Origin: Heliocidaris tuberculata | Lineage: Eukaryota; Echinodermata; Echinoidea; Camarodonta; Echinometridae | Direction: 5' to 3' | Assembly (NCBI GenBank): GCA_025618425.1 | Contig: CM046838.1 | Coordinates: 3,349,215-3,413,214, forward strand | DNA: 64,000 bases | Shown: positions 58,101 to 64,000 of the stretch, piece by piece | How the letters are laid out: the number at the start of each line of letters is the position of its first letter | How positions within the stretch are numbered: the first letter of the stretch is position 1 | Notes under the pieces: model-generated | Told to the model about the DNA's origin: nothing | The model's input: the letters and a program-made list of their open reading frames with translations, nothing else | Database searches by the model: none | Program-made: the position numbers and the translations under genes

Positions 58101-58916
58101 TATAGTTCCTTTGGAAAAAAAGGAATTGTCAACCAGGAAATATTATTTTGAAGAAAAAAAATAGAAACCTTAAAAAAGAGCTCTGTATACCAAAATACAT
58201 TTTTACACAAGTACATCATCTCTGTTGACCATTATGTAGCATATCTATTCACTGTAGTTACTATTGATAAATGTATTTTCAATGTTTTCTAGGGGAAGTA
58301 AATTATTCTATTCTTTCTCCTTTCATGCAGGGAAAACCCCAATGACAAGACCTACTACCACTATTTTGACAAAGTTCAGACAGAGTGCAAGTACTACGAG
58401 AAGAGCGAGAAGCGACTGACATCTGGCCACAAGTTCATGACCGAGAAGGTGGCATTTGCCCGTTGGGCATCCATGTATGACATCCGCTTCCACACACCCA
58501 CTTGGGAGAACCATCAGTACAACCCTAAAGTCCAGAAGGAGACTGTCTTCCAGAAGGCATATATGCAGTACAAAGAGAAGATGAATAATAGATCAAATGA
58601 GGACAAAGTTAATGTTTCGCTGGTGGTGCGCAAACCAGAGAACAATCTGAGGACATATAACAAAGAGGAGGAGAACAAGGTACTTCAAGACACCAAGGGT
58701 CACAGGACAGGTGGTGGGAATGGGATGGAGGATGGTGTGCCTCTTTTAGAAAATAAAGGTGCTTTAGAAAAAGATGGTGCAGTGATGGGGGAGGCAGATG
58801 AGAAGTTGGAGGAGGAAGAGGAGAAGGAGGAGGAGGGAGCTGTAGAAGATGAGAGAGTCAGAGAGCTTGATGCTGATTTGATAGAGGAACATGTTCATGA
58901 GGATTCTGAGACGTAG
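35976..58916 (+). CDS. ST6GALNAC5-like: Alpha-2,6-sialyltransferase, ST6GALNAC3/5/6-type (GT29), six coding exons
   Basis: Type II Golgi enzyme expected to transfer sialic acid from CMP-sialic acid, alpha-2,6, onto GalNAc of sialylated glycolipids or O-glycans. Exons: 35976-36035, 39182-39484, 48303-48721, 51392-51439, 53600-53707, 58331-58916. They sum to 1524 nt (507 aa plus stop); intron phases are 0,0,2,2,2 and all junctions are GT-AG. Visible: basic cytoplasmic tail (1-23), signal-anchor (~24-44), stem (45-121), sialylmotif L (~127-180, C130, IIRMNAAP, DVGSRTT), motif S (~283-306, STGW, C298), motif III (H323-Y324), motif VS (H346-x4-E351). N-glycosylation sequons lie at N88, N164, N199 and N399. 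The catalytic part ends near 378; vertebrate relatives are about 300-340 aa, so the extra length is an acidic tail, 379-507. The start is the first ATG after an in-frame TAG at 35934. Family assignment is firm; which of ST6GALNAC3/5/6 is its orthologue is inference. Confidence 0.92.
37270..37303. repeat. Hairpin micro-element, copy 3 (20 bp) with perfect 7-bp repeats
   Basis: The identical 20-mer CAAGGAGTGATAACTCCTTG at 37277-37296, inside intron 1, flanked on both sides by ATCAAAC (37270-37276 and 37297-37303). The flanks differ from copies 1 and 2, as target duplications would. Confidence 0.8.
38343..38751 (+). mobile_element. TTAA MITE family A, copy 2 (intron 1)
   Basis: 409 bp, TTAA at 38339-38342 and 38752-38755, same orientation as copy 1, inserted next to a poly-C run. 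Confidence 0.85.
39182..39484 (+). CDS. ST6GALNAC5-like: Sialyltransferase coding exon 2: signal-anchor and stem
   Basis: Encodes residues 21-121. Residues 24-44 are a leucine-rich hydrophobic segment (transmembrane anchor). The rest is a low-complexity Pro/Glu-rich stem with two cysteines (C62, C68) and an NTT sequon at N88. Acceptor GGTATAG ends at 39181; donor GTAAAG starts at 39485, phase 0 on both sides. The donor is followed by about 290 bases of pyrimidine-rich sequence. Confidence 0.85.
40196..40556 (+). repeat. Interspersed repeat, same family as 19205-19580
   Basis: Same repeat in the opposite orientation, inside intron 2. Ends near CCCTTTAAATG; possibly an old TTAA-type element. 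Confidence 0.6.
40581..40752. repeat. Dispersed repeat with AAACCTGTTTATAAAGACCA
   Basis: Repeated GGTCTTTAT motifs in both orientations and ends GTGAAACCTG/CAGGTTTGACTGTA, resembling MITEs common in marine invertebrates. Confidence 0.5.
40872..41153. mobile_element. ~280-bp MITE rich in CGCGAA
   Basis: TACTGTATACGCCATATATT and, inverted, AAATTTATGGCTTATACTGTA form the ends. TTTCGCGAATCGCGAG motifs are mirrored inside. Confidence 0.7.
41247..42735 (+). repeat. Segmental duplication, copy A
   Basis: About 0.9 kb when the MITE at 41763-42341 is removed. Aligns with copy B (42737-45595) from TTTACACTACATGTATGGGA to the poly-C run. Copy A lacks the insertion found in B, and B lacks the one found in A. 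Confidence 0.85.
41763..42341. mobile_element. 579-bp foldback TTAA MITE
   Basis: Long inverted arms starting AGGAAACCAAAACCCAAGG, TTAA at 41759-41762 and 42342-42345. The paralogous site in copy B near 45290 reads ACATTGACTGAT without insertion, so the empty site is visible with TTAA changed to TTGA. Confidence 0.88.
42927..43895 (+). repeat. 3 x 323-bp tandem repeat
   Basis: Units 42927-43249, 43250-43572 and 43573-43895 are almost identical; the one difference I see is GGGGGAAATG in unit 3 against GGGGGAAAAG. Each unit joins flanking duplicated sequence to the first ~160 bases of the TTAA element. The junctions share GGC. Confidence 0.92.
43737..45189. mobile_element. 1453-bp TTAA element, AGGGTGACTAAA ends
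   Basis: The ends AGGGTGACTAAATT and ATTTTAGTCACCCT are inverted repeats flanked by TTAA (43733-43736, 45190-45193). Target and size fit Kolobok- or piggyBac-type transposons. The interior holds GC-rich sequence with a short candidate exon (44410-44544). No complete transposase. Confidence 0.82.
44410..44544 (+). pseudogene. Short acidic ORF inside the TTAA element, possible N-terminal exon remnant
   Basis: Starts ATGGATAGCGATCGC and encodes 44 residues rich in Asp/Glu/Ser, then lysines, before TGA. A second frame, 44509-44691, continues with a basic, Leu/Lys-rich peptide (GKGPRVKLLQLLEKK). A frameshift or splice could connect them. No match recognised; may be a transposon-encoded or captured exon. 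Confidence 0.3.
45662..46015. mobile_element. Degenerate relative of the 41763 MITE family
   Basis: Begins TTAA then AGGAGAATGAAATCC. Shares GAAAGTTTGAAAAGTCTC, ACTTTCTATGG and AACTCTCCAT with the arms at 41763-42341. The right end is not recognised. Confidence 0.6.
47540..48088. repeat. Dispersed repeat with GAAGGTGGGTGCCGGAGGCA
   Basis: The left end has CCGGAGGCATTATGTTTTCG and TCCGTCC runs; the right end has TTCCGGAGGCATAAATTTTG. Two inner segments starting CATATGGGAGGGACAA are related. This sequence type is familiar as a high-copy repeat in marine invertebrates. Confidence 0.6.
48303..48721 (+). CDS. ST6GALNAC5-like: Sialyltransferase coding exon 3: sialylmotif L
   Basis: Encodes residues 122-261. 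It holds the donor-binding L motif with HCKQCALVTSSGH, IIRMNAAP and DVGSRTTFRVI, which is diagnostic for the ST6GALNAC3-6 branch. C130 is the expected disulfide partner of C298 in motif S. Acceptor TTCGCAG ends at 48302, donor GTAAGT starts at 48722 (phase 2). Confidence 0.95.
48850..50588. mobile_element. 1.74-kb TIR element with CGTAAGAA/CTTACGAA arrays
   Basis: The ends AAGCCTCGATCACAAA and TTTTGTGACCATAGCTT are inverted repeats. Many CGTAAG and CTTACGAA motifs lie in the left (48860-49270) and right (50270-50560) parts. Around 49420-49510 there is a basic Leu-rich frame (KKRKQLLQLLDLL). The element begins 128 bp after exon 3. Confidence 0.72.
49613..50259. mobile_element. Nested 647-bp MITE, TGTGACCCTTCACCACAAAA ends
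   Basis: The left end and the right end (TTTTGTGGTGGAGGGTCACA) are inverted repeats of over 30 bp, with TA on both sides (49611-49612, 50260-50261), the Tc1/mariner-type target. Inserted inside the 48850-50588 element. Confidence 0.85.
51392..51439 (+). CDS. ST6GALNAC5-like: Sialyltransferase coding exon 4 (48 bp)
   Basis: A microexon of 16 codons linking motifs L and S. The acceptor CTTTAG ends at 51391 and the donor GTAAGT begins at 51440. Phase 2 at both ends fits exons 3 and 5 exactly, which is the main support because the peptide itself is poorly conserved. Confidence 0.85.
51440..53599 (+). other. Intron 4 of the sialyltransferase
   Basis: 2160 bp, phase 2. A poly-G plus purine-rich block lies at 52455-52760. 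The rest is AT-rich unique-looking sequence with no coding signal. Confidence 0.8.
52455..52760. repeat. Poly-G plus purine-rich tract
   Basis: G run at about 52497-52509, then GGA/GAA-rich sequence; long minus-strand ORFs here are Ser/Leu/Phe artefacts. Confidence 0.8.
53600..53707 (+). CDS. ST6GALNAC5-like: Sialyltransferase coding exon 5: sialylmotif S
   Basis: Encodes residues ~277-313, including LWMSTGWVAML and ALEVCDSIDVYGM, the S motif that binds donor and acceptor. C298 is the second cysteine of the conserved disulfide. Acceptor TTACAG ends at 53599; donor GTGAGT begins at 53708. Confidence 0.95.
53735..54140 (-). mobile_element. TTAA MITE family A, copy 3 (intron 5)
   Basis: 406 bp in the opposite orientation, TTAA at 53731-53734 and 54141-54144, starting only 23 bp after the donor of exon 5. 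Confidence 0.85.
54165..54475. repeat. Inverted-repeat cluster around GCGATTGATTTG
   Basis: GCCGTGTCTTTATA and CCTGTCTTATAAAGAGATGC are direct relatives; CTTGTATAAGAAGGGCAC is their inverse. GATTGAT/ATCAATC pairs recur. Probably two small MITEs. Confidence 0.5.
54951..55022. repeat. Poly-C followed by A/T-rich simple repeat
   Basis: About 22 C, then AAATAAAAT-type repeats. Confidence 0.9.
55127..55375. repeat. Purine tract with (GA)n core
   Basis: Over 240 bases almost free of pyrimidines on this strand, with a GA dinucleotide core at 55160-55192; could form triplex DNA. Confidence 0.85.
58331..58916 (+). CDS. ST6GALNAC5-like: Sialyltransferase terminal exon: motifs III and VS plus acidic tail
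   Basis: Encodes residues 313-507. Motif III is the HYF at 323-325; motif VS is H346-KFMT-E351, with H346 the likely catalytic base. Homology to the family runs to about residue 378. Residues 379-507 are Lys/Glu/Gly-rich, with an almost uninterrupted acidic block around 466-480, then TAG at 58914. No splice signal interrupts the tail, and it is open in the same frame as the catalytic part. Confidence 0.93.
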
Positions 58917-59052
58917 GATGCTGTCTGGCAATCAACCCTAATCTACGTACGACATCTTGCAGCTCTGAATACAACCATCCACTGAAGCACCCATTTTATC
59001 AATGCTGCAGCAAGGTGGTGCCGACTCAACCATAAAAGAATATCAAATGTCT

Positions 59053-59216
59053 GGGCCCCATAACACAGAGGCTCGCGATCATTTGCTAATTTGAAAAAAC
59101 CTATTCTGATTATTTGATGGTCAGCCTTTTGATCAATACATCTGCATGCAATGATGATCTTGACTGGCTAAATCGCCATCTTGCAATTGATTGCAAACCT
59201 TTGTGTTACGGGGTCC
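59053..59216. mobile_element. 164-bp MITE in the 3' flank or UTR of the sialyltransferase
   Basis: GGGCCCCATAACACAGAGG and CCTTTGTGTTACGGGGTCC are inverted ends; the interior has GATCATTTGC- and TTGATTGCAA-type motifs. Confidence 0.75.
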
Positions 59217-60302
59217 TGGTGTTATGAAAAGATATTTTGATAAATGGATGAAGGTAAATGCATATACATGTAGTAATTATAACCACCCATGTAATCTAAA
59301 TATGTGCAAAATGATAATTTTCATCACTCCATTCACATCAGATCTGTACAAAGTCACTTTGAGATGGCAGCAGCATTGTTGATCAGTTCAGGAGTATCTG
59401 AAGTTTTATAGGGTCTTGGTGAGTGTAAGGTGCATGCTCTCAGAGGCTCATTCACAGTGATCTTGGTGAGCCCTTGAAATGTTGAACTTCTGTCTAGAAT
59501 GCACAAACACTTGTCTCTGCCCAGAATTGCACCTCTTGTCAACAAAATAGACCTCATCAAGAATGTACCAAGTAGATAAGTTACAGAGATAAAAGTTTGT
59601 ATCGTCCAATAAAGGAGAGAAGGCCTTCTACTGTGGATGATACCTGTACTGTCCTTTACAGGGAATCAATCTGCCCACCTTCAACAGTCTGCTAGAGATA
59701 TCTCCCTGTCCCTCTGGAAAAAGCCAGACAATTTTCCTTATGGCGAAATTTAGGTTTTTCTATTACCGTAATTTCACCAGTCGTGGAGGGGTTTGTCAGT
59801 TTTGGATTAATAATTTTCATAAAATATCACGTTTGTTGAGAAATCACCCATCATTCGATGCCGAAAATGCTTGTGAATAAGATCCACCTGAAATGTGGCA
59901 TCTCGCTTTTACGGCGCGAACGCTACTGCGGCGCTTCTGGGGGGCTTCTGCTGCTCCAGTGTCGCCGCACATTGCACCAGTGGTGCTGCACCCTTCGCGA
60001 ATGATATTGCAAAGTAAGGAATAATCTAAGATAAATCACTCTGTTGTAAATATATTCACTTAGTACACGGCGCGCTACGAAACCGTACACAGGAAGCTAT
60101 CTGGTTATCGCACTGTCTTTGTGGGGCTGCCTACGTCATGATCTGTGTGTTGTAGGAATGGCGCGTCACGACTGGAGCATAGGCATTCTCGGCAAGACAG
60201 CCAACTTTGAACAAAAATAATTAATTTCTTAAGTATTTTTCATGCAAGAAATTTGTCTGGTCAACATCTATAGAACTTAAGCTCTGTTACATCCAAAACA
60301 GA
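59217..60302. other. No second gene seen
   Basis: 3' flank of the sialyltransferase. A GC-richer patch at 59915-60000 and CpG-containing sequence to 60190 show no open frame of note. Confidence 0.5.
59608..59613 (+). terminator. Candidate polyadenylation signal AATAAA of the sialyltransferase
   Basis: Canonical AATAAA about 690 bases after the stop codon, on the gene strand. If it is used, the 3' UTR contains the MITE at 59053-59216. Other AATAAA-like hexamers exist nearby, so this is a candidate only. Confidence 0.35.
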
Positions 60303-60597
60303 AAATATGGTACATATTATATACATGTATTTTGTTTCAGTCTTCTAAAGAGGAAGTTCTTGTTTTACAGAAAAATTAGTAGAACATCAAAAAGCCCCTC
60401 GGATAATATGGTACATATTATATATCTTATTTCAGTCTTCTAAAGAGGAAGTTCTTGTTTTACAGAAAAATTAGTAGAACATCAAAAAGCCCCTCGGATA
60501 ATATGGTACATATTATATATCTTATTTCAGTCTTCTAAAGAGGAAGTTCTTGTTTTACAGAAAAATTAGTAGAACATCAAAAAGCCCCTTGGATAAT
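60303..60597. repeat. Tandem repeat, 3 units of ~95-101 bp
   Basis: ATATGGTACATATTATAT recurs at about 60305, 60406 and 60501. Units are near-identical apart from a 6-bp difference in the first. Confidence 0.92.
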
Positions 60598-63439
60598 TCT
60601 CTTTGGAAACAAATTTTACCTGTCGTCTTTTTTTGCACTATCAGCAGCGAGCAAAACGCTGCATAGTTGTTCCTTATTTATTTTGGTTTAATATCTGCAA
60701 GCCAATCGCATCCGTTCATTTCGCTCTGAAGAGACTAGGGCAGTTGACACAGGGCGTTGCAACAATGAAGCTGTTTTACAAGGGTGCGCCACGACTGGTA
60801 ACATTACGGTACATGACTTTTGTACTACCGTTCGACCATTTGGGTACTGTAAACCGTGTACGTGACAGACAATACAACATACAGTGTATTTTGTCCTAGA
60901 GAAGTGTATTTTGTAGAATATCTTCAAGGGATGGTATAAGGATTAAAGATAGGGATGCATATGAAGATTCATGCTTGAATCAAATTTCTATGATAACTCA
61001 GTAGTGGTCAAAGCAAAGTACATTTGGGTTCAAACCCAGTTGACTCAACTTGATTGAAAACTAAAATATGTAATGAACTTTTTTCAAAGACTGGTACAAA
61101 TGGAAGGGTTTCCATTCCAATGTGTTTTAAAAACCGTTTTTTCATACTTACATCATGATATTGCATGTAATATACATTAACTTACATGTATGAGTCATTT
61201 CTGGATAGCCATATATTATGTAAGTACTCATACATAGGATTATTGCACAGAGTGTAGGCTGTCTCATTAAAACAGTATTTTCATCTACATGAGCAATTTA
61301 CCCATTGAATGCTATCACATGCTGTACATGTAGTACTTGTAGGAATGGCCTTTCTTTTTAATCATCACATGAAACCTTCCTTCCTTCAGTTTAAAGGCAG
61401 TTTCTATCCATTAGTGTGCTGGTTTATGCAGTCTCTGCTTATATACGGTAGTATTACAAAAACCAATGGCCATTGAAATTACATGCCTTCTTAATCGATT
61501 ATTAAGTCTTAGGCCAAAAGAGGTAACCAAAGCTACTAAGAGGGCTGATTACAGGTTCCGTTCTTCTCTATTCCTATGTAAACAACAGTAATGACTTTTG
61601 TCAATATGATGTGGCTATGACATATTGTACAAGATATTTGAGGTGTGCTGCGAATATTGAATGCACATAGATACTGTTTGCTCTTTACCAATACGTTATA
61701 GATTAGTTTTTATGTAAACAAATGAAGAGCACACATACAAACAATATGCAAGTTAATATCTTGATTTCGTGGTGCTGAAGAGGGATTACTGCAGATCTTC
61801 ACAATCGTACATGTAAGCCTGGCTCAAACCGCAGAATTGCTGATGAGTATAGATTGGCGATTCTCCTCTACTTTATGTACAAGTACAGTGGATTCTCCTC
61901 TACTTCACAAGTATTTCAGTGGACTACCGCAAGTACATTGTATGACATGTGCTTCAGTGATAACTTCTCTGTGGTTAATTTCTTAAACCAGGTGAATTGT
62001 TTAACTATGAACCCAACACTTCTCGTAACCCTAACCTTAAATCTTAGTAGAGATAAACCTCAATGTCATAAGCCAGTTCTTAATTAGTATATGGTATAAA
62101 TGACCCTGAAATAACCCTGATTTGTACGTGCTCGCGCATCTGTTTTGGTGTACGCTCTACTTGTTCAACAAGTAAAATCATACTGTTCCGCACAGCGTGG
62201 TGGGTACAAAATGACTGCGTATAAAGGTCAGTGGTACTCGGTACAAATGACCTCTATATAAACATGCGTAAACTGTAATTACAAACTGGCTTCTTGTTTG
62301 AACACCCACAACAATCGCATTATTGCACACTATGGGTTTGTTATTTCTCCAAACACAAGCATGACACATAATTTGATTGTAATCTTGTCTCAAGTGTCTA
62401 ATTCTGGGCCAATGCAGCTAAAGTATGTTGCCCTACTACACAAGTGCAAAGATGACTAGCTTTGCCACTGATACTCTCCCATTCTATTTGTATGGACGAT
62501 ATTGTATTTTTTTTCAATGATCCATAATATACGTATAAGGAAGCAGCAAATTGATGTTTGGAAATGTTGATGTGGACATTTTCTTCTGGTATTTGGCTAA
62601 CAAATATTGGCAAAAATTGACAAATATAATGTGGTTACAAGGCATAATTAATGTGTACCAGTACATGTAAATGCAAGAACAGGATTTGTTAATTCCTTGA
62701 TGAATGTAATTACATGTACATGTATTAGTTGGTTCCTGGTTGCACTTTCCCGTTCATACAAGAAATATTCACGGTCATATTTATAAATACATGTAGCTTT
62801 AACATAAACAGATTACACTTTTTTATTAGATTTAATGTAAGAGCAAAAAGATTTTCCAAGTCTTTTTTTTATAATGATTTATGCAAATTGAAGACGTTGT
62901 CTTACCGATTTACCTGTATCTTATACCAGCTATGCAGCAAGAGGATCAGAAGCAGTATTTAGCATCAATTCTGTAGTTACTTTTAAATTTAAACAGTAAA
63001 TGTAGTTACTTTGAACGAATAGTTGCGTATTGTAAATGATTTGAACATATTTTATTTTAATGGATTCAGCAAACTATCAAATGCTCGCCCTCCATTTACT
63101 AATGGATATATATGTCATGCTCATGAATGTGATGTTACATGTACATGTATTGACATCACAAAAGTATTGTTCAGGTTATTTAATGTTATTTGTTTTCTTG
63201 TGGGTTATCAAAATGACATATTTTGTTTAAATGTAGTTACATGGGATTTCACATTTCACTTTTCTGCTTCATAATTTTGTTTTGAAAAGTTGTGGTGTAT
63301 AATGGTACCTCCACCTGCACAAATATTTGATTGTCCAACATAACAGTATTAGAGAGCACATTTATGCTTTATTATCAGGCATAACTGAATGCAATGTTCC
63401 AGATAGTTATGCCAAAGTCACAGATTACAATTGTTTCAT

Positions 63440-63446
<7 letters not shown>
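60598..63446. other. No gene seen
   Basis: AT-rich sequence with ACATGT motifs; ORFs up to about 98 codons show no recognisable domain. Confidence 0.5.
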
Positions 63447-63479
<33 letters not shown>

Positions 63480-63480
63480 T
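63447..63480. repeat. (TA)n microsatellite
   Basis: About 12 TA units followed by imperfect continuation. Confidence 0.9.
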
Positions 63481-63491
63481 ACACTGATTAT

Positions 63492-63629
63492 TTCCAACGT
63501 TAGGGGGAATCCTATCAATGCGGTTTATTTCGTCACAATAGAAATTCGACGTTTCGGCGAAAGTGAGCGTGCGTTAAGGCGAATGATAACAATAGGCTGA
63601 GATAAAAGGATTCCCCTAAATGCTGGAAT
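63492..63629. mobile_element. 138-bp MITE, TTAGGGGGAATCC ends
   Basis: TTCCAACGTTAGGGGGAATCC-like left end (63492-63512) and GGATTCCCCTAAATGCTGGAA-like right end (63609-63629) are inverted repeats; it lies just after the TA tract. The remaining 63630-64000 shows nothing. Confidence 0.7.
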
Positions 63630-64000
63630 AAGAGTTATATATCATAATTTCCCTCCAGCTTGTATAGGTACTAATCTCAAACAAGTTCTAGACACATAGT
63701 TGTGTAATTCTGTGGAATTTATCATATCTGCCATGATCAGGATTTAATTCAAAAGAACTGTTTGTGTAATTACTCATACCGTAACTTGTGCAAATCACAC
63801 TTTTCACATGAGGAAATTCTGAAAGTTAAAAATCATTGGAATAATAGCTACTTAATATGTAGTTCATCTCTTGATTGGACATTATGATAACAAATATCCA
63901 AAATTTAGAAGTATTACAAATCATGCATTGAAAACTATTAATTTATTGTATCTCTTTGATTGGACATAATGATTTATATGCCAGTGTAATGTTTGCTCTC

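Larger units (their letters stand above)
53708..58330 (+). other. Intron 5 of the sialyltransferase
   Basis: 4623 bp, phase 2. Carries a TTAA MITE (53735-54140), an inverted-repeat cluster (54165-54475), a poly-C/A-rich block at 54951-55022 and a purine tract at 55127-55375. 55440-58330 has no feature I can support beyond ACATGT motifs and an A/T tract near 56900. Confidence 0.8.

Noticed and set aside
1..64000. tRNA or rRNA genes
   Set aside because: No segment with a convincing tRNA cloverleaf or rRNA similarity was noticed; the only tRNA-like match is the 17-base primer site of the Gypsy element. A dedicated scan would be needed to exclude tRNAs.

Overview
The window is animal nuclear DNA: AT-rich, intron-rich and dominated by transposable elements, with one multi-exon host gene. 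Best guess is a marine deuterostome, probably an echinoderm such as a sea urchin. The reasons are a vertebrate-like ST6GalNAc sialyltransferase, an L1/Tx1-like LINE, a Gmr1-like Gypsy element (integrase upstream of reverse transcriptase), many foldback and TTAA-target MITEs, long poly-G runs, and pervasive ACATGT palindromes. The species cannot be fixed from sequence alone.

Layout. 1-5.3 kb: microsatellites, a minisatellite and the 3' end of a CR1/L2-like LINE on the minus strand. 5.3-8.3 kb: a 5'-truncated L1/Tx1-like LINE with a poly(A) tail and 8-bp target duplication, its ORF broken by one frameshift. 8.3-20.3 kb: a graveyard of terminal-inverted-repeat (TIR) elements, including a 1.17-kb foldback, short hAT-like MITEs carrying poly-G, a ~193-bp satellite, a 590-bp Mutator-like foldback with hairpin tips, and nested TIR elements. 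21.05-24.87 kb: an LTR retrotransposon on the minus strand with a single intact 1021-codon gag-protease-integrase ORF but no reverse transcriptase and a 3' LTR cut down to 42 bp. 25-35.9 kb: more DNA-transposon derivatives, including a 1166-bp hAT element with GAGTCC arrays and a 1.4-kb foldback with TTCGTA arrays.

35.9-58.9 kb (+ strand): the host gene, a GT29 sialyltransferase of the ST6GALNAC3/5/6 type. Six coding exons join without frame conflict into 507 codons: cytoplasmic tail, signal-anchor, stem, sialylmotifs L, S, III and VS, and an unusual acidic C-terminal tail of ~129 residues. Its introns (3.1, 8.8, 2.7, 2.2 and 4.6 kb) hold most of the MITEs, a ~0.9-kb segmental duplication, a 3 x 323-bp triplication and a 1453-bp TTAA element. 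59-64 kb: 3' flank with two MITEs and a ~95-bp tandem repeat.

The most unusual signal is a 20-bp hairpin, CAAGGAGTGATAACTCCTTG. It occurs twice with perfect but different 7-bp direct repeats on each side, and a third time in an expanded 28-bp form with a 6/7 repeat. It behaves like an extremely small mobile element or a uniform remnant of one.
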